Of a DNA stretch of 64,000 nt, positions 26,666 to 34,507 are shown in pieces. Positions within the stretch are counted from its first letter, which is position 1. Each line of letters begins with the position of its first letter. The stretch is from assembly GCA_944326085.1 (NCBI GenBank), contig CALVCL010000001.1, positions 124,001-188,000 on the forward strand, written 5' to 3'. Made by a program: the position numbers and the translations under genes. The notes under the pieces are model-generated. The model saw nothing but the letters and a program-made list of their open reading frames with translations, did not search any database and was not told where the DNA came from. The stretch comes from an uncultured Tidjanibacter sp. (GTDB taxonomy: Bacteria > Bacteroidota > Bacteroidia > Bacteroidales > Rikenellaceae).

Positions 26666-27289
26666 ATGGAATTGATAGAGAAATATTTCGGCAGTGAACT
26701 AACGCCCTTGCAGAGGGAGCGTTTCGCAAGGCTTTACGACCTGTATGCCGAATGGAATGCCCGTATAAATGTAGTGTCGCGCAAGGACTTCGAAAGTCTT
26801 TATCTCAAGCATGTACTGCATTCGCTTGCCATTGCATGTGTGTGCCGCTTCGATGACGGGGCACGTATCTGCGATGTCGGTACCGGTGGCGGTTTCCCTG
26901 CCATACCTCTTGCAATCATGTTCCCGGGAGCACATTTTACGGCGGTGGACTCTATAGGCAAGAAGATAACCGTCGTGCGTGAAGTGGCTGCGGGTCTTGG
27001 TCTTGGCAATGTAGAGGCAGTGAATGCCCGTGTGGAGACCCTGCCTGTGAGGTTCGACTATATAGTCAGCCGTGCTGTTACGGAAATGTCGGAACTCATG
27101 CGCTGGGTGTGGAGCAAGGTGGAACACGGACGCCGCGGTTCGCTGTCCAACGGACTGCTTGTGCTGAAGGGTGGTGAACTTGCCGAGGAGCTTGCTCGTG
27201 CAGGCAAAAGGTTTACAGTATTCGACATATCGAGGTACTTCGAGGAGGAGTTTTTTGCGACCAAAAAGATAATTTATCTTGCAAAATGA
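26666..27289 (+). CDS. rsmG: 16S rRNA (guanine-527-N7)-methyltransferase
   Basis: Starting at ATG 26666 (MELIEKYFGSELTPLQ) the protein has 207 residues; an ATG 18 bp upstream is possible but less like its relatives. It methylates G527 of 16S rRNA using SAM. Motif I is present as ICDVGTGGGFPAIPLAI near residue 70, and the helical start ARLYDLYAEWNARINVVSRKD is diagnostic for RsmG. C-terminal length is normal. It follows the FAD oxidoreductase gene by about 40 bp and precedes rpmH, which has its own promoter. Confidence 0.96.
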   Translation: MELIEKYFGSELTPLQRERFARLYDLYAEWNARINVVSRKDFESLYLKHVLHSLAIACVCRFDDGARICDVGTGGGFPAIPLAIMFPGAHFTAVDSIGKKITVVREVAAGLGLGNVEAVNARVETLPVRFDYIVSRAVTEMSELMRWVWSKVEHGRRGSLSNGLLVLKGGELAEELARAGKRFTVFDISRYFEEEFFATKKIIYLAK

Positions 27290-27352
27290 CCCTGTGAAAG
27301 GAGACTGTGGTGAGTGTTTTTAATGTTTCGTAAATTATTTTGCCGCAATTCT

Positions 27353-27382
27353 TTTGTAAGTCATAAAAATGGTTTACATTTG
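27353..27382 (+). promoter_or_regulatory. rpmH promoter
   Basis: The -7 box TACATTTG (27375-27382) and TTTG (27353-27356) as -33, 18 bp apart, are among the best promoter pairs in the window, as expected for a ribosomal protein gene. Confidence 0.75.
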
Positions 27383-27431
27383 CACTCCGCAAATAGTAGG
27401 CGATAAAGAAATAAAATAAATATAGACTGAA

Positions 27432-27587
27432 ATGAAAAGGACTTTCCAACCCTCGCGCCGCAAGAGGATAAACAAACACGGTTTCCGTCAGAGGATGGCT
27501 ACCGCCAACGGCCGCAAAGTTCTCGCAGCACGCCGTGCAAAAGGCCGCAAGAAACTTACCGTATCGGACGAAACACGCTTCAAATAG
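27432..27587 (+). CDS. rpmH: 50S ribosomal protein L34
   Basis: A 51-codon ORF reads [17 protein letters not shown] and then [17 protein letters not shown] with a basic tail [17 protein letters not shown]. This is unmistakably L34, a small very basic protein of the large subunit. It lies just after rsmG. The order is not the usual dnaA-rpmH-rnpA of other phyla; Bacteroidales commonly lack that arrangement. A GC-rich hairpin follows 38 bp downstream. Confidence 0.98.
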   Translation: MKRTFQPSRRKRINKHGFRQRMATANGRKVLAARRAKGRKKLTVSDETRFK

Positions 27588-27624
27588 CAGGTAGACTCCG
27601 TTTAGTAACGGTTATCAATACATG

Positions 27625-27647
27625 CAGCCGCCTTTTAAGGGCGGCTG
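27625..27647 (+). terminator. Hairpin after rpmH
   Basis: Arms CAGCCGCC (27625-27632) and GGCGGCTG (27640-27647) leave a 7-nt loop. The T-tract that follows is poor (TTCATGTTT), so it may act weakly. Confidence 0.5.
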
Positions 27648-27692
27648 TTCATGTTTGCAGTTATGGGCCGTGTATCATGAGAGTTTTTTTCT

Positions 27693-27700
27693 TATTTTTG
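27693..27700 (+). promoter_or_regulatory. -7 box of the mqnE operon
   Basis: TATTTTTG fits TAnnTTTG and ends 7 bp before the ATG at 27708, so the leader would be almost absent. Confidence 0.5.
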
Positions 27701-27707
27701 GTTTCCA

Positions 27708-28802
27708 ATGTCAGTAAACAACAATAACACATATGAAGATATTGCCGCCAAAGTGTCGGCCGGCGGTCGTATATCCCGCGAAGAGGCCGGCGTGCTGTGG
27801 CGTACTGCTCCGCTTTCACTGCTTGCCGAACTGGCCTGCGGTATAAGACATCGCAAAAGCGGAGATGTAGTATATTACAACTGCAACTTCCATATAGAGC
27901 CTACTAATATATGCCTGTTCAACTGCCGCTTTTGCTCTTACCGCAGGGGTGCAGGTGACCCCGAGGCGTGGAACCACTCGCTGGAGGAGATTGCCGATAT
28001 AGTGCGTTCACGTCGCGACAGTGCCGTTACGGAGGTGCATATTGTCGGCGGTGTGCATCCCGACCATGACATATGGTTCTATGCCGACATGATACGCATC
28101 GTCAAGGAGATTATGCCGCATGTGTCGGTGAAGGCATTCACAGCAATAGAATTGGCCTATATGATAGAGAAGGCCGGCATGAGTTATGAAGAGGGTTTGC
28201 GCCTGCTTAGGGATGCGGGTATGGAGGCCATACCTGGAGGCGGAGCAGAGATTTTCGATGAGAAGCTGCGCGCACGGATATGCCCCGAGAAAGGCAGCTC
28301 GGAAGTGTGGCTGGCCATGCACAAAGCAGCTCACAGGTTGGGAATACGCAGCAATGCGACAATGCTATACGGACATGTCGAAACTGTAGAACAGCGCATA
28401 GACCATCTCGACAGACTGCGCGCGCTGCAGGATGAGACTGGCGGTTTCGATGCGTTTATTCCGCTTAAGTACCGTCGTGCCGGCAACCGTTTGGGGGAGG
28501 GACTCGAAGAGGTGCCTGTAACGGAGGATATGCGTACGCTGGCCATGTCGCGTATTTATCTCGACAACTTCCCGCATATCAAGGCCTATTGGGTGATGTA
28601 CGGCAAGCAGACGGCCGAAATGGCTCTCGGCTTCGGTGCGGACGACATGGATGGCACGATAGACGATTCCACGAAAATATATTCCATGGCCGGAGCTGAG
28701 GAAAAGCCTCGCCTTACGGTGGATGATATGAAGGCTATGGCTGCTTCGGCTGGCCTCAGGGCTGTGGAACGCGATACTTTTTATAATGAAATAATGAGGT
28801 AG
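27708..28802 (+). CDS. mqnE: Aminofutalosine synthase (radical SAM, menaquinone futalosine pathway)
   Basis: The 364-residue radical SAM enzyme has the cluster motif CLFNCRFC (Cys69, 73, 76). MqnE-like blocks include EVHIVGGVHPDHDIWFYADM near 105, AIPGGGAEIFDEKLRARICP near 165 and KYRRAGNRLGEG. MqnE adds an adenosyl radical to the chorismate-derived enolpyruvyl benzoate to give aminofutalosine, an early step to menaquinone. MqnC is the closest alternative, but the blocks fit MqnE better. The other futalosine genes are not in the window. It heads a four-gene unit with a PASTA protein, RluD and an acetyltransferase. Confidence 0.88.
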   Translation: MSVNNNNTYEDIAAKVSAGGRISREEAGVLWRTAPLSLLAELACGIRHRKSGDVVYYNCNFHIEPTNICLFNCRFCSYRRGAGDPEAWNHSLEEIADIVRSRRDSAVTEVHIVGGVHPDHDIWFYADMIRIVKEIMPHVSVKAFTAIELAYMIEKAGMSYEEGLRLLRDAGMEAIPGGGAEIFDEKLRARICPEKGSSEVWLAMHKAAHRLGIRSNATMLYGHVETVEQRIDHLDRLRALQDETGGFDAFIPLKYRRAGNRLGEGLEEVPVTEDMRTLAMSRIYLDNFPHIKAYWVMYGKQTAEMALGFGADDMDGTIDDSTKIYSMAGAEEKPRLTVDDMKAMAASAGLRAVERDTFYNEIMR

Positions 28803-28832
28803 GAGAACGCCTGCTGCAATTCAGGAGAATTT

Positions 28833-29876
28833 ATGGGTGGCAACATAAGAAATACGGACAGGGGATGGCTGTACAGGATATGGCACAACTATGTCGTGCG
28901 CAATGTGGTATTGGCTGTCAGCCTGCTTGTGATAGTGATGTTTCTGGCCAACATGTTGCTGAATATATTTACGCGTCACAACAAGCATGTGGAAGTGCCG
29001 GATTTCTCGGAAATGACCTTGGAGGAGGTTCGTGCCGTATCGCAGGACGGCGGTTTGCGCATAGAGGTGAACGACTCGCTCTATGTGGCATCGCTTGAGC
29101 CCGGTATCGTTCTTGACCAGAAGCCTGCAGCCGGTACCGATGTGAAGCCCGGCAGACGCATCTATGTGACAGTGAATGCTTCGCAGCAGAAGATGATAGA
29201 TGTCCCGTATGTGGCAGGTTACTCGCTGCGGCAGGCAAAGAATATGCTGGAAACAGCGGGCCTGGAGATAGAAAGACTTGTTTATGTCGATGACATTGCC
29301 ACCAATAACGTTTTGGAACAACGTGTGGGGAACGACATTGTCGAGGCAGAAGGAACGGTTAGAGCGCGTATGGGCAGTGGAGTCGTATTGACTGTTGGAT
29401 GTGCCCCGGGGACGGCTCCTGTACTTGTGCCGCGTGTGGTCGGTTTATCGCTCAGGGAGGCCAAAAGCAGATTGTGGGATGCGGGACTCAATGTCGGCAC
29501 AGTGTCTCAAGACAGGGAGATAGATCGCAGCCGTATGCGCTATGCAAAGGTTTATGCCCAGCAGCCTGAACGGATTGACAGTGCGGCACTCGGTACTCCG
29601 GTAGCAATAAGCATTTCGGCAGACTCGCTCGTGATAGCCGACGGATTGGCCCGTTCGGAACAGTATGTTGTCGAAAGGCTGCGTGAGATGGCAGTACGTG
29701 ACAGTATACTGCGTGCCCAGCGCATGCTTGAGGATTCGCTGCGTCGCGAGGGGTTCGTAATAGATGAAAATTCCGGTTGGGGACCGCGGCAGGTGGAGGA
29801 GGATGCTATACTGCGTTCACTTCAGGATTACGGCGGCACCATCAGCAGTGACGACGGGAGTGAGTTTTTCGAATAA
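28833..29876 (+). CDS. Membrane-anchored PASTA-domain protein
   Basis: The 347-residue protein has one N-terminal transmembrane helix (about 25-47), so the rest would be outside the cytoplasm. Three PASTA repeats follow at about 50-115, 120-185 and 190-262; the starts VEVPDFSEMTLEEVRAV, IDVPYVAGYSLRQAKNML and VLVPRVVGLSLREAKSRL show the repeat pattern. A charged helical tail ends the protein. PASTA domains bind peptidoglycan or beta-lactams in kinases and PBPs, but there is no kinase domain here. The position just before rluD is common in Bacteroidales. Its role is unknown. Confidence 0.9.
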   Translation: MGGNIRNTDRGWLYRIWHNYVVRNVVLAVSLLVIVMFLANMLLNIFTRHNKHVEVPDFSEMTLEEVRAVSQDGGLRIEVNDSLYVASLEPGIVLDQKPAAGTDVKPGRRIYVTVNASQQKMIDVPYVAGYSLRQAKNMLETAGLEIERLVYVDDIATNNVLEQRVGNDIVEAEGTVRARMGSGVVLTVGCAPGTAPVLVPRVVGLSLREAKSRLWDAGLNVGTVSQDREIDRSRMRYAKVYAQQPERIDSAALGTPVAISISADSLVIADGLARSEQYVVERLREMAVRDSILRAQRMLEDSLRREGFVIDENSGWGPRQVEEDAILRSLQDYGGTISSDDGSEFFE

Positions 29877-29899
29877 GCCTCACCGACAGGAAGTGTAGG

Positions 29900-31009
29900 G
29901 TGCAGGATATTCATAGACATTATTTTCACGTGAAGGAAGATATATTGCATGCGGCAGATGTTGCCGAAGAATTGCCTGAGGAGCTTGAGGACCAGCAGGA
30001 TGAGTTGTACGAACATTTCGCTGTGACGGTCGACAGGGGGCAGGCTATGCTGCGTGTCGACAAGTATCTGACGGTCCGTATCGAGGGATGTTCGCGCAGC
30101 CGTGTTCAGGCGGCGGCCGACAGCGGCAATATTCTGGTCAACGGAGTGGCGGTCAAATCGAGTTATAAGGTCAAGCCGTTGGACCGCATATCGCTTGTCA
30201 TGCCGTATCCGAAGAAGGAAACAGAAATCATTCCGGAGGATATACCGCTCAATATAGTCTATGAGGATGATGACCTTATAGTCATCAACAAGCCGGCAGG
30301 TCTTGTGGTGCATCCAGGTCACGGTAACTGGACAGGTACGCTGATGCATGCGCTTGCATGGCATCTTAGGGATGTGCCCCTTTTTCAGGAAGGCGACATA
30401 AGAGCCGGACTTGTTCACCGTATAGACAAGAATACGTCAGGCTTGCTCGTCGTGGCCAAAAACGAAAAGGCACATGCTTTTCTGGCTCGCCAGTTCTTCG
30501 AGCACAGTGTGTCGCGACGATATATGGCACTCGTGTGGGGAAACTTCGATGAGGACGAGGGTACAATAATCGGTAATGTGGGACGCAGCCTGCGTGACAG
30601 ACTTAAAATGGCAGTGTTCCCCGACGGAAGTGAAGGCAAACACGCCGTGACGCATTGGAAGGTGCTGAAGCGTTACGGATACGTAACACTTGTGGAGTGC
30701 CGTCTTGAAACGGGACGTACTCACCAGATACGTGTCCATATGGAGTATACGGGACATCCGCTTTTCAATGACGAGCGTTACGGCGGAGACAGAATACTGA
30801 AAGGTACGACATTTTCGAAATACAAGCAGTTCGTAGAGAACTGTTTCGAGATTATGCCGAGGCATGCGCTGCATGCACGCAGTCTCGGATTTGTGCATCC
30901 TGCAACGAAGCAGCGTCTGGAATTTGACAGCGAGCTGCCCGACGATTTCAGAACCGTGCTTGAAAAGTGGGATGCCTATGTGGCGGCACGTCCGTCGGAA
31001 AAGGAGTGA
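29900..31009 (+). CDS. rluD: RluD-family 23S rRNA pseudouridine synthase
   Basis: The protein of up to 369 residues carries an S4 RNA-binding domain (LRVDKYLTVRIEGCSRSRVQ near 50-70) and the pseudouridylate synthase core. Catalytic Asp176 lies in GLVHRIDKNTSGLL. RLETGRTHQIRVH near 275 is also typical. The start is a GTG (MQDIHRHYF) with no better ATG close by, so the exact N-terminus is unsure. It follows the PASTA gene by 23 bp and precedes the acetyltransferase gene by 5 bp. RluD targets helix 69 positions in other bacteria; the symbol is by family resemblance. Confidence 0.88.
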   Translation: MQDIHRHYFHVKEDILHAADVAEELPEELEDQQDELYEHFAVTVDRGQAMLRVDKYLTVRIEGCSRSRVQAAADSGNILVNGVAVKSSYKVKPLDRISLVMPYPKKETEIIPEDIPLNIVYEDDDLIVINKPAGLVVHPGHGNWTGTLMHALAWHLRDVPLFQEGDIRAGLVHRIDKNTSGLLVVAKNEKAHAFLARQFFEHSVSRRYMALVWGNFDEDEGTIIGNVGRSLRDRLKMAVFPDGSEGKHAVTHWKVLKRYGYVTLVECRLETGRTHQIRVHMEYTGHPLFNDERYGGDRILKGTTFSKYKQFVENCFEIMPRHALHARSLGFVHPATKQRLEFDSELPDDFRTVLEKWDAYVAARPSEKE

Positions 31010-31014
31010 TATTC

Positions 31015-31575
31015 ATGATATTACAGGAGTTTTTGGAGTATGTGAAAACGCGCAGGGCGCTGAATACTCCCGACATACATGCCTTTATGAACGATATGAG
31101 CGATGAGGCTCGTCGTATTACGTTCCGTCTCAACGGAGCATATCATACACCTGATGAGGTGCGTGCCGTGTTGTCAGAACTGTTTGGCTACAAGGTAAGC
31201 GATACGTTGAGGGTTTTCCCTCCGTTCTATACTGACTTCGGGAAAAACATACACATCGGGGAGAATGTTTTCATAAATGCCTGCTGTCATTTTCAAGACC
31301 ATGGCGGAGTGACGCTTGGTGACGGGTGTCAGATTGGACATAATGTGGTGTTTGCAACGCTGAACCACGGATTTGCCCCCGAAGACCGTGCCACCACATA
31401 CCCCGCACCGATAGTACTTGGACGTAATGTATGGGTAGGATCTAACGCCACAATCCTGCAGGGAGTGACGATAGGCGACAATGCCGTTGTGGCTGCCGGA
31501 GCAGTGGTGACCAGGGACGTGGAGGCAGGGACGATAGTTGGAGGTGTCCCTGCGCACTTCATAAGGCATATTTAA
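31015..31575 (+). CDS. Hexapeptide-repeat acetyltransferase (maltose/galactoside type)
   Basis: I use ATG 31015, giving 186 residues. It has the left-handed beta-helix of hexapeptide repeats from about residue 75 (NIHIGENVFINACCHFQD, VTLGDGCQIGHNVVFATLNH). The catalytic His is in LNHG, and later repeats include NVWVGSNATILQGVTIG and AVVAAGAVVTRDV. The type uses acetyl-CoA to acetylate sugars; the acceptor cannot be told. It is the last gene of the mqnE-PASTA-rluD unit and ends before a very long perfect terminator. Confidence 0.9.
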   Translation: MILQEFLEYVKTRRALNTPDIHAFMNDMSDEARRITFRLNGAYHTPDEVRAVLSELFGYKVSDTLRVFPPFYTDFGKNIHIGENVFINACCHFQDHGGVTLGDGCQIGHNVVFATLNHGFAPEDRATTYPAPIVLGRNVWVGSNATILQGVTIGDNAVVAAGAVVTRDVEAGTIVGGVPAHFIRHI

Positions 31576-31586
31576 GCCATGCCTGG

Positions 31587-31640
31587 ATAAAACAGTCGGT
31601 GCCGGTTGCTGATTTCAGCAACCGGCACCGACTGTTTTAT
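31587..31640. terminator. Very long perfect inverted repeat (26+26 bp, 2-nt loop), bidirectional terminator
   Basis: Bases 31587-31612 are perfectly complementary to 31615-31640, with TT between. A runs flank one side and T runs the other, so it works as a terminator for the acetyltransferase gene and for the convergent nitroreductase gene. The length is unusual for a simple terminator. Confidence 0.85.
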
Positions 31641-31649
31641 TGGGAGAGG

Positions 31650-32255
31650 TCACTCGATTATTCTGACGTTATCGGTTCGGCGGCCATTAGGTGCAGGAGT
31701 TTCGTTGGGGTATCCGAATGCTATGGCATAGAGCAGCCGGTGCGTGTCGGGAAAGTCGAGGCGTGCCAGCAGCGTTGCGGCTTGGGGTGATGTCATGAAG
31801 CGTGCCAGACCGCCGAGACAGCATGAACCTATGCCCATTGAATTGGCCGCCAGCATCATGTTGCCGCCGAGCAGTCCGCAGTCGACTTGTGACAGGTCAT
31901 AAGTGGTGTCGTAGGCGATGAATGCAACGGCCGGAGCACCGAATGCCGCACGACTGTTGCTGCCGTTGGAATAGATGTTATACAGGGAGTCTATTTCAGC
32001 GAGCATGTCGGGGTTGGTTACTACGCGAACTTCCCATGATTCGCGGTGTTGCCCGTTGGGAGCCCAGATACCGCATTCGATTATGCGGTCCAGCTTTTCG
32101 CGTTCTATTTTGTCGGGCTTGTAGCTGCGTATGCTGCGGCGTGACAGAATGTTCTCTATTACGGGATTGTTGTCGGCCGTCACTGCCTCGTCTGTGGCTG
32201 TGCATCCGGCCATGAGTAAGGTGGCAAGCAGTGCCATGCAAAATGTTTTCTTCAT
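31650..32255 (-). CDS. Nitroreductase-family lipoprotein
   Basis: The 201-residue protein begins with a lipoprotein signal (lipobox LMAGC, Cys18), unusual for this normally cytoplasmic FMN family. The nitroreductase fold follows: SRRSIRSYKPDKIEREKLDR near 38, WAPNGQHRESWEVRVV near 68 and GIGSCCLGGLARF near 142. It would be exported, so its electron donor in the envelope is unclear. It is monocistronic, with a TATATTTG box upstream on its strand (32281-32288). Confidence 0.88.
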   Translation of the reverse strand: MKKTFCMALLATLLMAGCTATDEAVTADNNPVIENILSRRSIRSYKPDKIEREKLDRIIECGIWAPNGQHRESWEVRVVTNPDMLAEIDSLYNIYSNGSNSRAAFGAPAVAFIAYDTTYDLSQVDCGLLGGNMMLAANSMGIGSCCLGGLARFMTSPQAATLLARLDFPDTHRLLYAIAFGYPNETPAPNGRRTDNVRIIE

Positions 32256-32280
32256 GTTGGTTCGTTATTTGTAGTTTATA

Positions 32281-32288
32281 CAAATATA
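32281..32288 (-). promoter_or_regulatory. -7 box of the nitroreductase lipoprotein gene
   Basis: TATATTTG on the minus strand, 25 bp before the start at 32255. Confidence 0.55.
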
Positions 32289-32389
32289 ACCGCTGCGCGA
32301 TAATGTTGTTGCATGAAGTTCACAATATATTAAGCCATTGTTTGGGAATTTGCTATATTAGCACTTGCATGCATGGAATATGATGGATT

Positions 32390-33208
32390 ATGGTCGGATG
32401 TTACAATACAGGATTTGCCCTTAGCGGCGGATTTGTTAAGGGTTATGCCCATTTGGGGGCATTGCAGGCGTTGTTTGAATACGGAGTCAGACCCGATATA
32501 ATATCCGGAGTAAGCATAGGCGCCGTGGCAGGCGCGTTCATCGCCGACGGGTGTTCGCCGCTTGAGGTGCTCGATTTGTTCGTGAGCCGTGAATTCCGCA
32601 GCTTTACGGGACTGACACGTTCGCGTGGAGGGTTCATGGACCTCGATAACTTTTATTACTTTCTTAACGAGAACCTTTCGGTGAAAAGGATTGAGGAGTT
32701 GAGCATTCCTCTTGTTGTTACTGCCACGAATCTCGATACGGGACGCAGCGTCCATTTCGGCGAGGGAGAGATAGCTCCTCGAGTAGCGGCCTCGTGCTGT
32801 GTGCCGGGACTGTTCTCGCCGATAGAGATAGACGGTGACAGGTATGTGGACGGCGGTGTGCTGATGAACCTGCCGGTTTCCGTGATACGCGGCAGGTGCG
32901 AGAAGGTAGTGGCTGTCAATCTTAGCCGCATAGTACCTGACAGGGAGTATCATCACAATGTGATAGGCATCCTGCTTCGTACATATCATCTGATGTCGCA
33001 CAGCAACATAACGCATGACAGGCGTATAGCAGACATACTTATCGAACCGGATGGACTTGAGGCCTACGGTAACCGTCAGCTTGACCGCGGACGCGAGATT
33101 TTCGGTATTGGCTACGAGGCGGCGTCGAAGGTTCTCGAACATGTCGGCGAGATAGTATTCCCCAAAGTCGACGGCGTAATCCGCAATACAGAAGATGACG
33201 GCAAGTGA
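32390..33208 (+). CDS. Patatin-like phospholipase
   Basis: The 272-residue protein is a patatin-type lipid acyl hydrolase. It has the oxyanion loop ALSGGFVKGYAHLG near 10-23, the nucleophile Ser42 in GVSIG, and the catalytic Asp in YVDGGV near 153. Together these form the Ser-Asp dyad. There is no signal peptide, so it would act in the cytoplasm or on the inner-membrane face. It is alone between convergent and divergent genes; a weak TATATTAG box lies at 32354-32361. The substrate is unknown. Confidence 0.92.
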   Translation: MVGCYNTGFALSGGFVKGYAHLGALQALFEYGVRPDIISGVSIGAVAGAFIADGCSPLEVLDLFVSREFRSFTGLTRSRGGFMDLDNFYYFLNENLSVKRIEELSIPLVVTATNLDTGRSVHFGEGEIAPRVAASCCVPGLFSPIEIDGDRYVDGGVLMNLPVSVIRGRCEKVVAVNLSRIVPDREYHHNVIGILLRTYHLMSHSNITHDRRIADILIEPDGLEAYGNRQLDRGREIFGIGYEAASKVLEHVGEIVFPKVDGVIRNTEDDGK

Positions 33209-33243
33209 TGCCGCGGTTACGACTGTCGTATGCAGGATATGAA

Positions 33244-33276
33244 GAAGCCCGCCGCTCCGAACGAGCGGCGGGCTTC
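33244..33276. terminator. Hairpin between patatin gene and Ig-like lipoprotein gene
   Basis: Arms GAAGCCCGCCGCTC (33244-33257) and GAGCGGCGGGCTTC (33263-33276) pair perfectly. T-tracts are poor, but the position between convergent genes fits a terminator. Confidence 0.7.
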
Positions 33277-33294
33277 TGTGCCTTGATGCGGCTA

Positions 33295-33960
33295 TCAGTC
33301 GTTGATTTGTTTGTAGGAAACAAGCCAATAGTTGTCGTCATAGCTGGTGCGTGTGACGAGGAGTGTGGCCATAGAATAGGTTAGGGCATTGATATAGTCC
33401 CTGTCCTGCCTGGTTTCGTCATCGTTGAGTAGCAGGTAGCGCTCGTTGAGGTAGTCGTCGAGCTGTGAAGTCTTGTCCTTTGTGACGGTTATGGCTGCGG
33501 AAACTAGCCTGTTGTCCACGAACGAATATGTCTTGAGGGAATTGATTGCCGAAGCCATGTTGTAGGTCATGCTCTTTTCGTCCTTCGTGGATGGCATTCC
33601 GAGTTTGTCGTAAAGCTGTTCCTGTGTCATCCCCCATGACAGTCCGTCCATAGGGTTGTCGTACAGATTGGAAAGTCCTTCGACAGTTACGACTACTGCG
33701 GCATTGTTGGCTGTAATACGTGTCTGTCCTATGCGCTGGGCCGAAATCAACCCATCGTCGACCGTGGCGATGAATTCGTTTTCACTGCGCCATCTTACGT
33801 CGTCCGGATTGCCTGAAGTAATTTCGACCTTCTGTGCATCACCGGCACGCATATCCAATTTGTATGTGTTGAGGGTTATGTTGTTGTAGCCGCTTTCTTC
33901 CTTGCAGCATGTCAGCATTCCTGCCGCTGCGGTCAGTATGGCGAAAATCAGTTTTTTCAT
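33295..33960 (-). CDS. Lipoprotein with bacterial Ig-like (BIG2) domain
   Basis: The 221-residue protein starts with a lipoprotein signal (Cys18 or 19 in MLTCC). Residues about 28-95 resemble a BIG2 Ig-like domain (LDMRAGDAQKVEITSGNPDD, RWRSENEFIATVDDGLISAQ, GQTRITANNAAVVVTV). The C-terminal half (about 100-221) has a SmpA-like start, GLSWGMTQEQLYDKLGMPS, and then no domain I recognise. It is probably outside the cytoplasm. The function is unknown. Confidence 0.8.
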   Translation of the reverse strand: MKKLIFAILTAAAGMLTCCKEESGYNNITLNTYKLDMRAGDAQKVEITSGNPDDVRWRSENEFIATVDDGLISAQRIGQTRITANNAAVVVTVEGLSNLYDNPMDGLSWGMTQEQLYDKLGMPSTKDEKSMTYNMASAINSLKTYSFVDNRLVSAAITVTKDKTSQLDDYLNERYLLLNDDETRQDRDYINALTYSMATLLVTRTSYDDNYWLVSYKQIND

Positions 33961-34013
33961 ATTCTGGGTGTAATATTTACGGTTTGTGCACTCCGTGACA
34001 TTGTTCGGACAGG

Positions 34014-34021
34014 CAAATGTA
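34014..34021 (-). promoter_or_regulatory. -7 box of the Ig-like lipoprotein gene
   Basis: TACATTTG on the minus strand, 53 bp upstream of the start at 33960. Confidence 0.5.
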
Positions 34022-34081
34022 GAAATATTTAGTTGATTATCTACTTACGTTCTGCCGGCTGTTTTATTGTGTCCATACCCG

Positions 34082-34123
34082 AAACATAAGAGGGCTGCCA
34101 TGAATGGCAGCCCTCTTATGTTT
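34082..34123 (-). terminator. Long perfect inverted repeat (20+20 bp, 2-nt loop), terminator of hpf
   Basis: Bases 34082-34101 pair perfectly with 34104-34123 around GA. It ends the leftward xerC-hpf transcript. This is the second very long, near-loopless hairpin in the window after 31587-31640. Confidence 0.8.
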
Positions 34124-34135
34124 AATTGTATCTGC

Positions 34136-34432
34136 TTATTTGGCGAAACGTTCCTTGTATTTTTCTATCTGGCGCTTGAGGGCATCTATTGCAGTGTCGA
34201 CGGCTTCTTCGAATGTCTTGCTGCGGCTTTCGGCTACGAGGTTGTCACCTGGAACGTCGATGCGTATGGTGGCTACCTTGTTGCCGTTTTCGTGGTCCTT
34301 GTCGAGTTTGAGAATGACTTCGGCACTTGTTGAACGTTCTATGAAGCGGTCAAGTTTAGTCATTTTGGCTTCGATGAAGTCGATGAGTTTCTTGTCGGCG
34401 TCGAATTTAACAGCCTGGATGTTTACGTTCAT
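34136..34432 (-). CDS. hpf: Ribosome hibernation-promoting factor, short HPF/RaiA type
   Basis: The 98-residue protein has the HPF beta-alpha fold (NVNIQAVKFDADKKLIDFIE, VATIRIDVPGDNLVAES, TFEEAVDTAIDALKRQIEKY). It binds the 30S decoding site and silences or protects idle ribosomes. It is the short form without a dimerising C-terminal domain. It lies 75 bp downstream of xerC. Unusually for this phylum, a full AAGGAGG (complement of 34438-34444) lies 5 bp before the ATG. Confidence 0.95.
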   Translation of the reverse strand: MNVNIQAVKFDADKKLIDFIEAKMTKLDRFIERSTSAEVILKLDKDHENGNKVATIRIDVPGDNLVAESRSKTFEEAVDTAIDALKRQIEKYKERFAK

Positions 34433-34437
34433 AATAT

Positions 34438-34444
34438 CCTCCTT
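34438..34444 (-). promoter_or_regulatory. Shine-Dalgarno sequence before hpf
   Basis: AAGGAGG on the minus strand, 5 bp from the ATG of hpf. It is notable because most genes in this window have no such sequence, as is usual in Bacteroidales. Confidence 0.65.
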
Positions 34445-34507
34445 GTAGTTTTTGGCACGTTGCCGTGCCGTTATGGTTAATTCACAGGCTCAAGGCCCGA
34501 GTGTCTG

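Noticed and set aside
30967..31015. Earlier start of the hexapeptide acetyltransferase inside rluD
   Set aside because: It would add 16 residues from within the preceding gene; ATG 31015 is 5 bp after the rluD stop and fits the family start.
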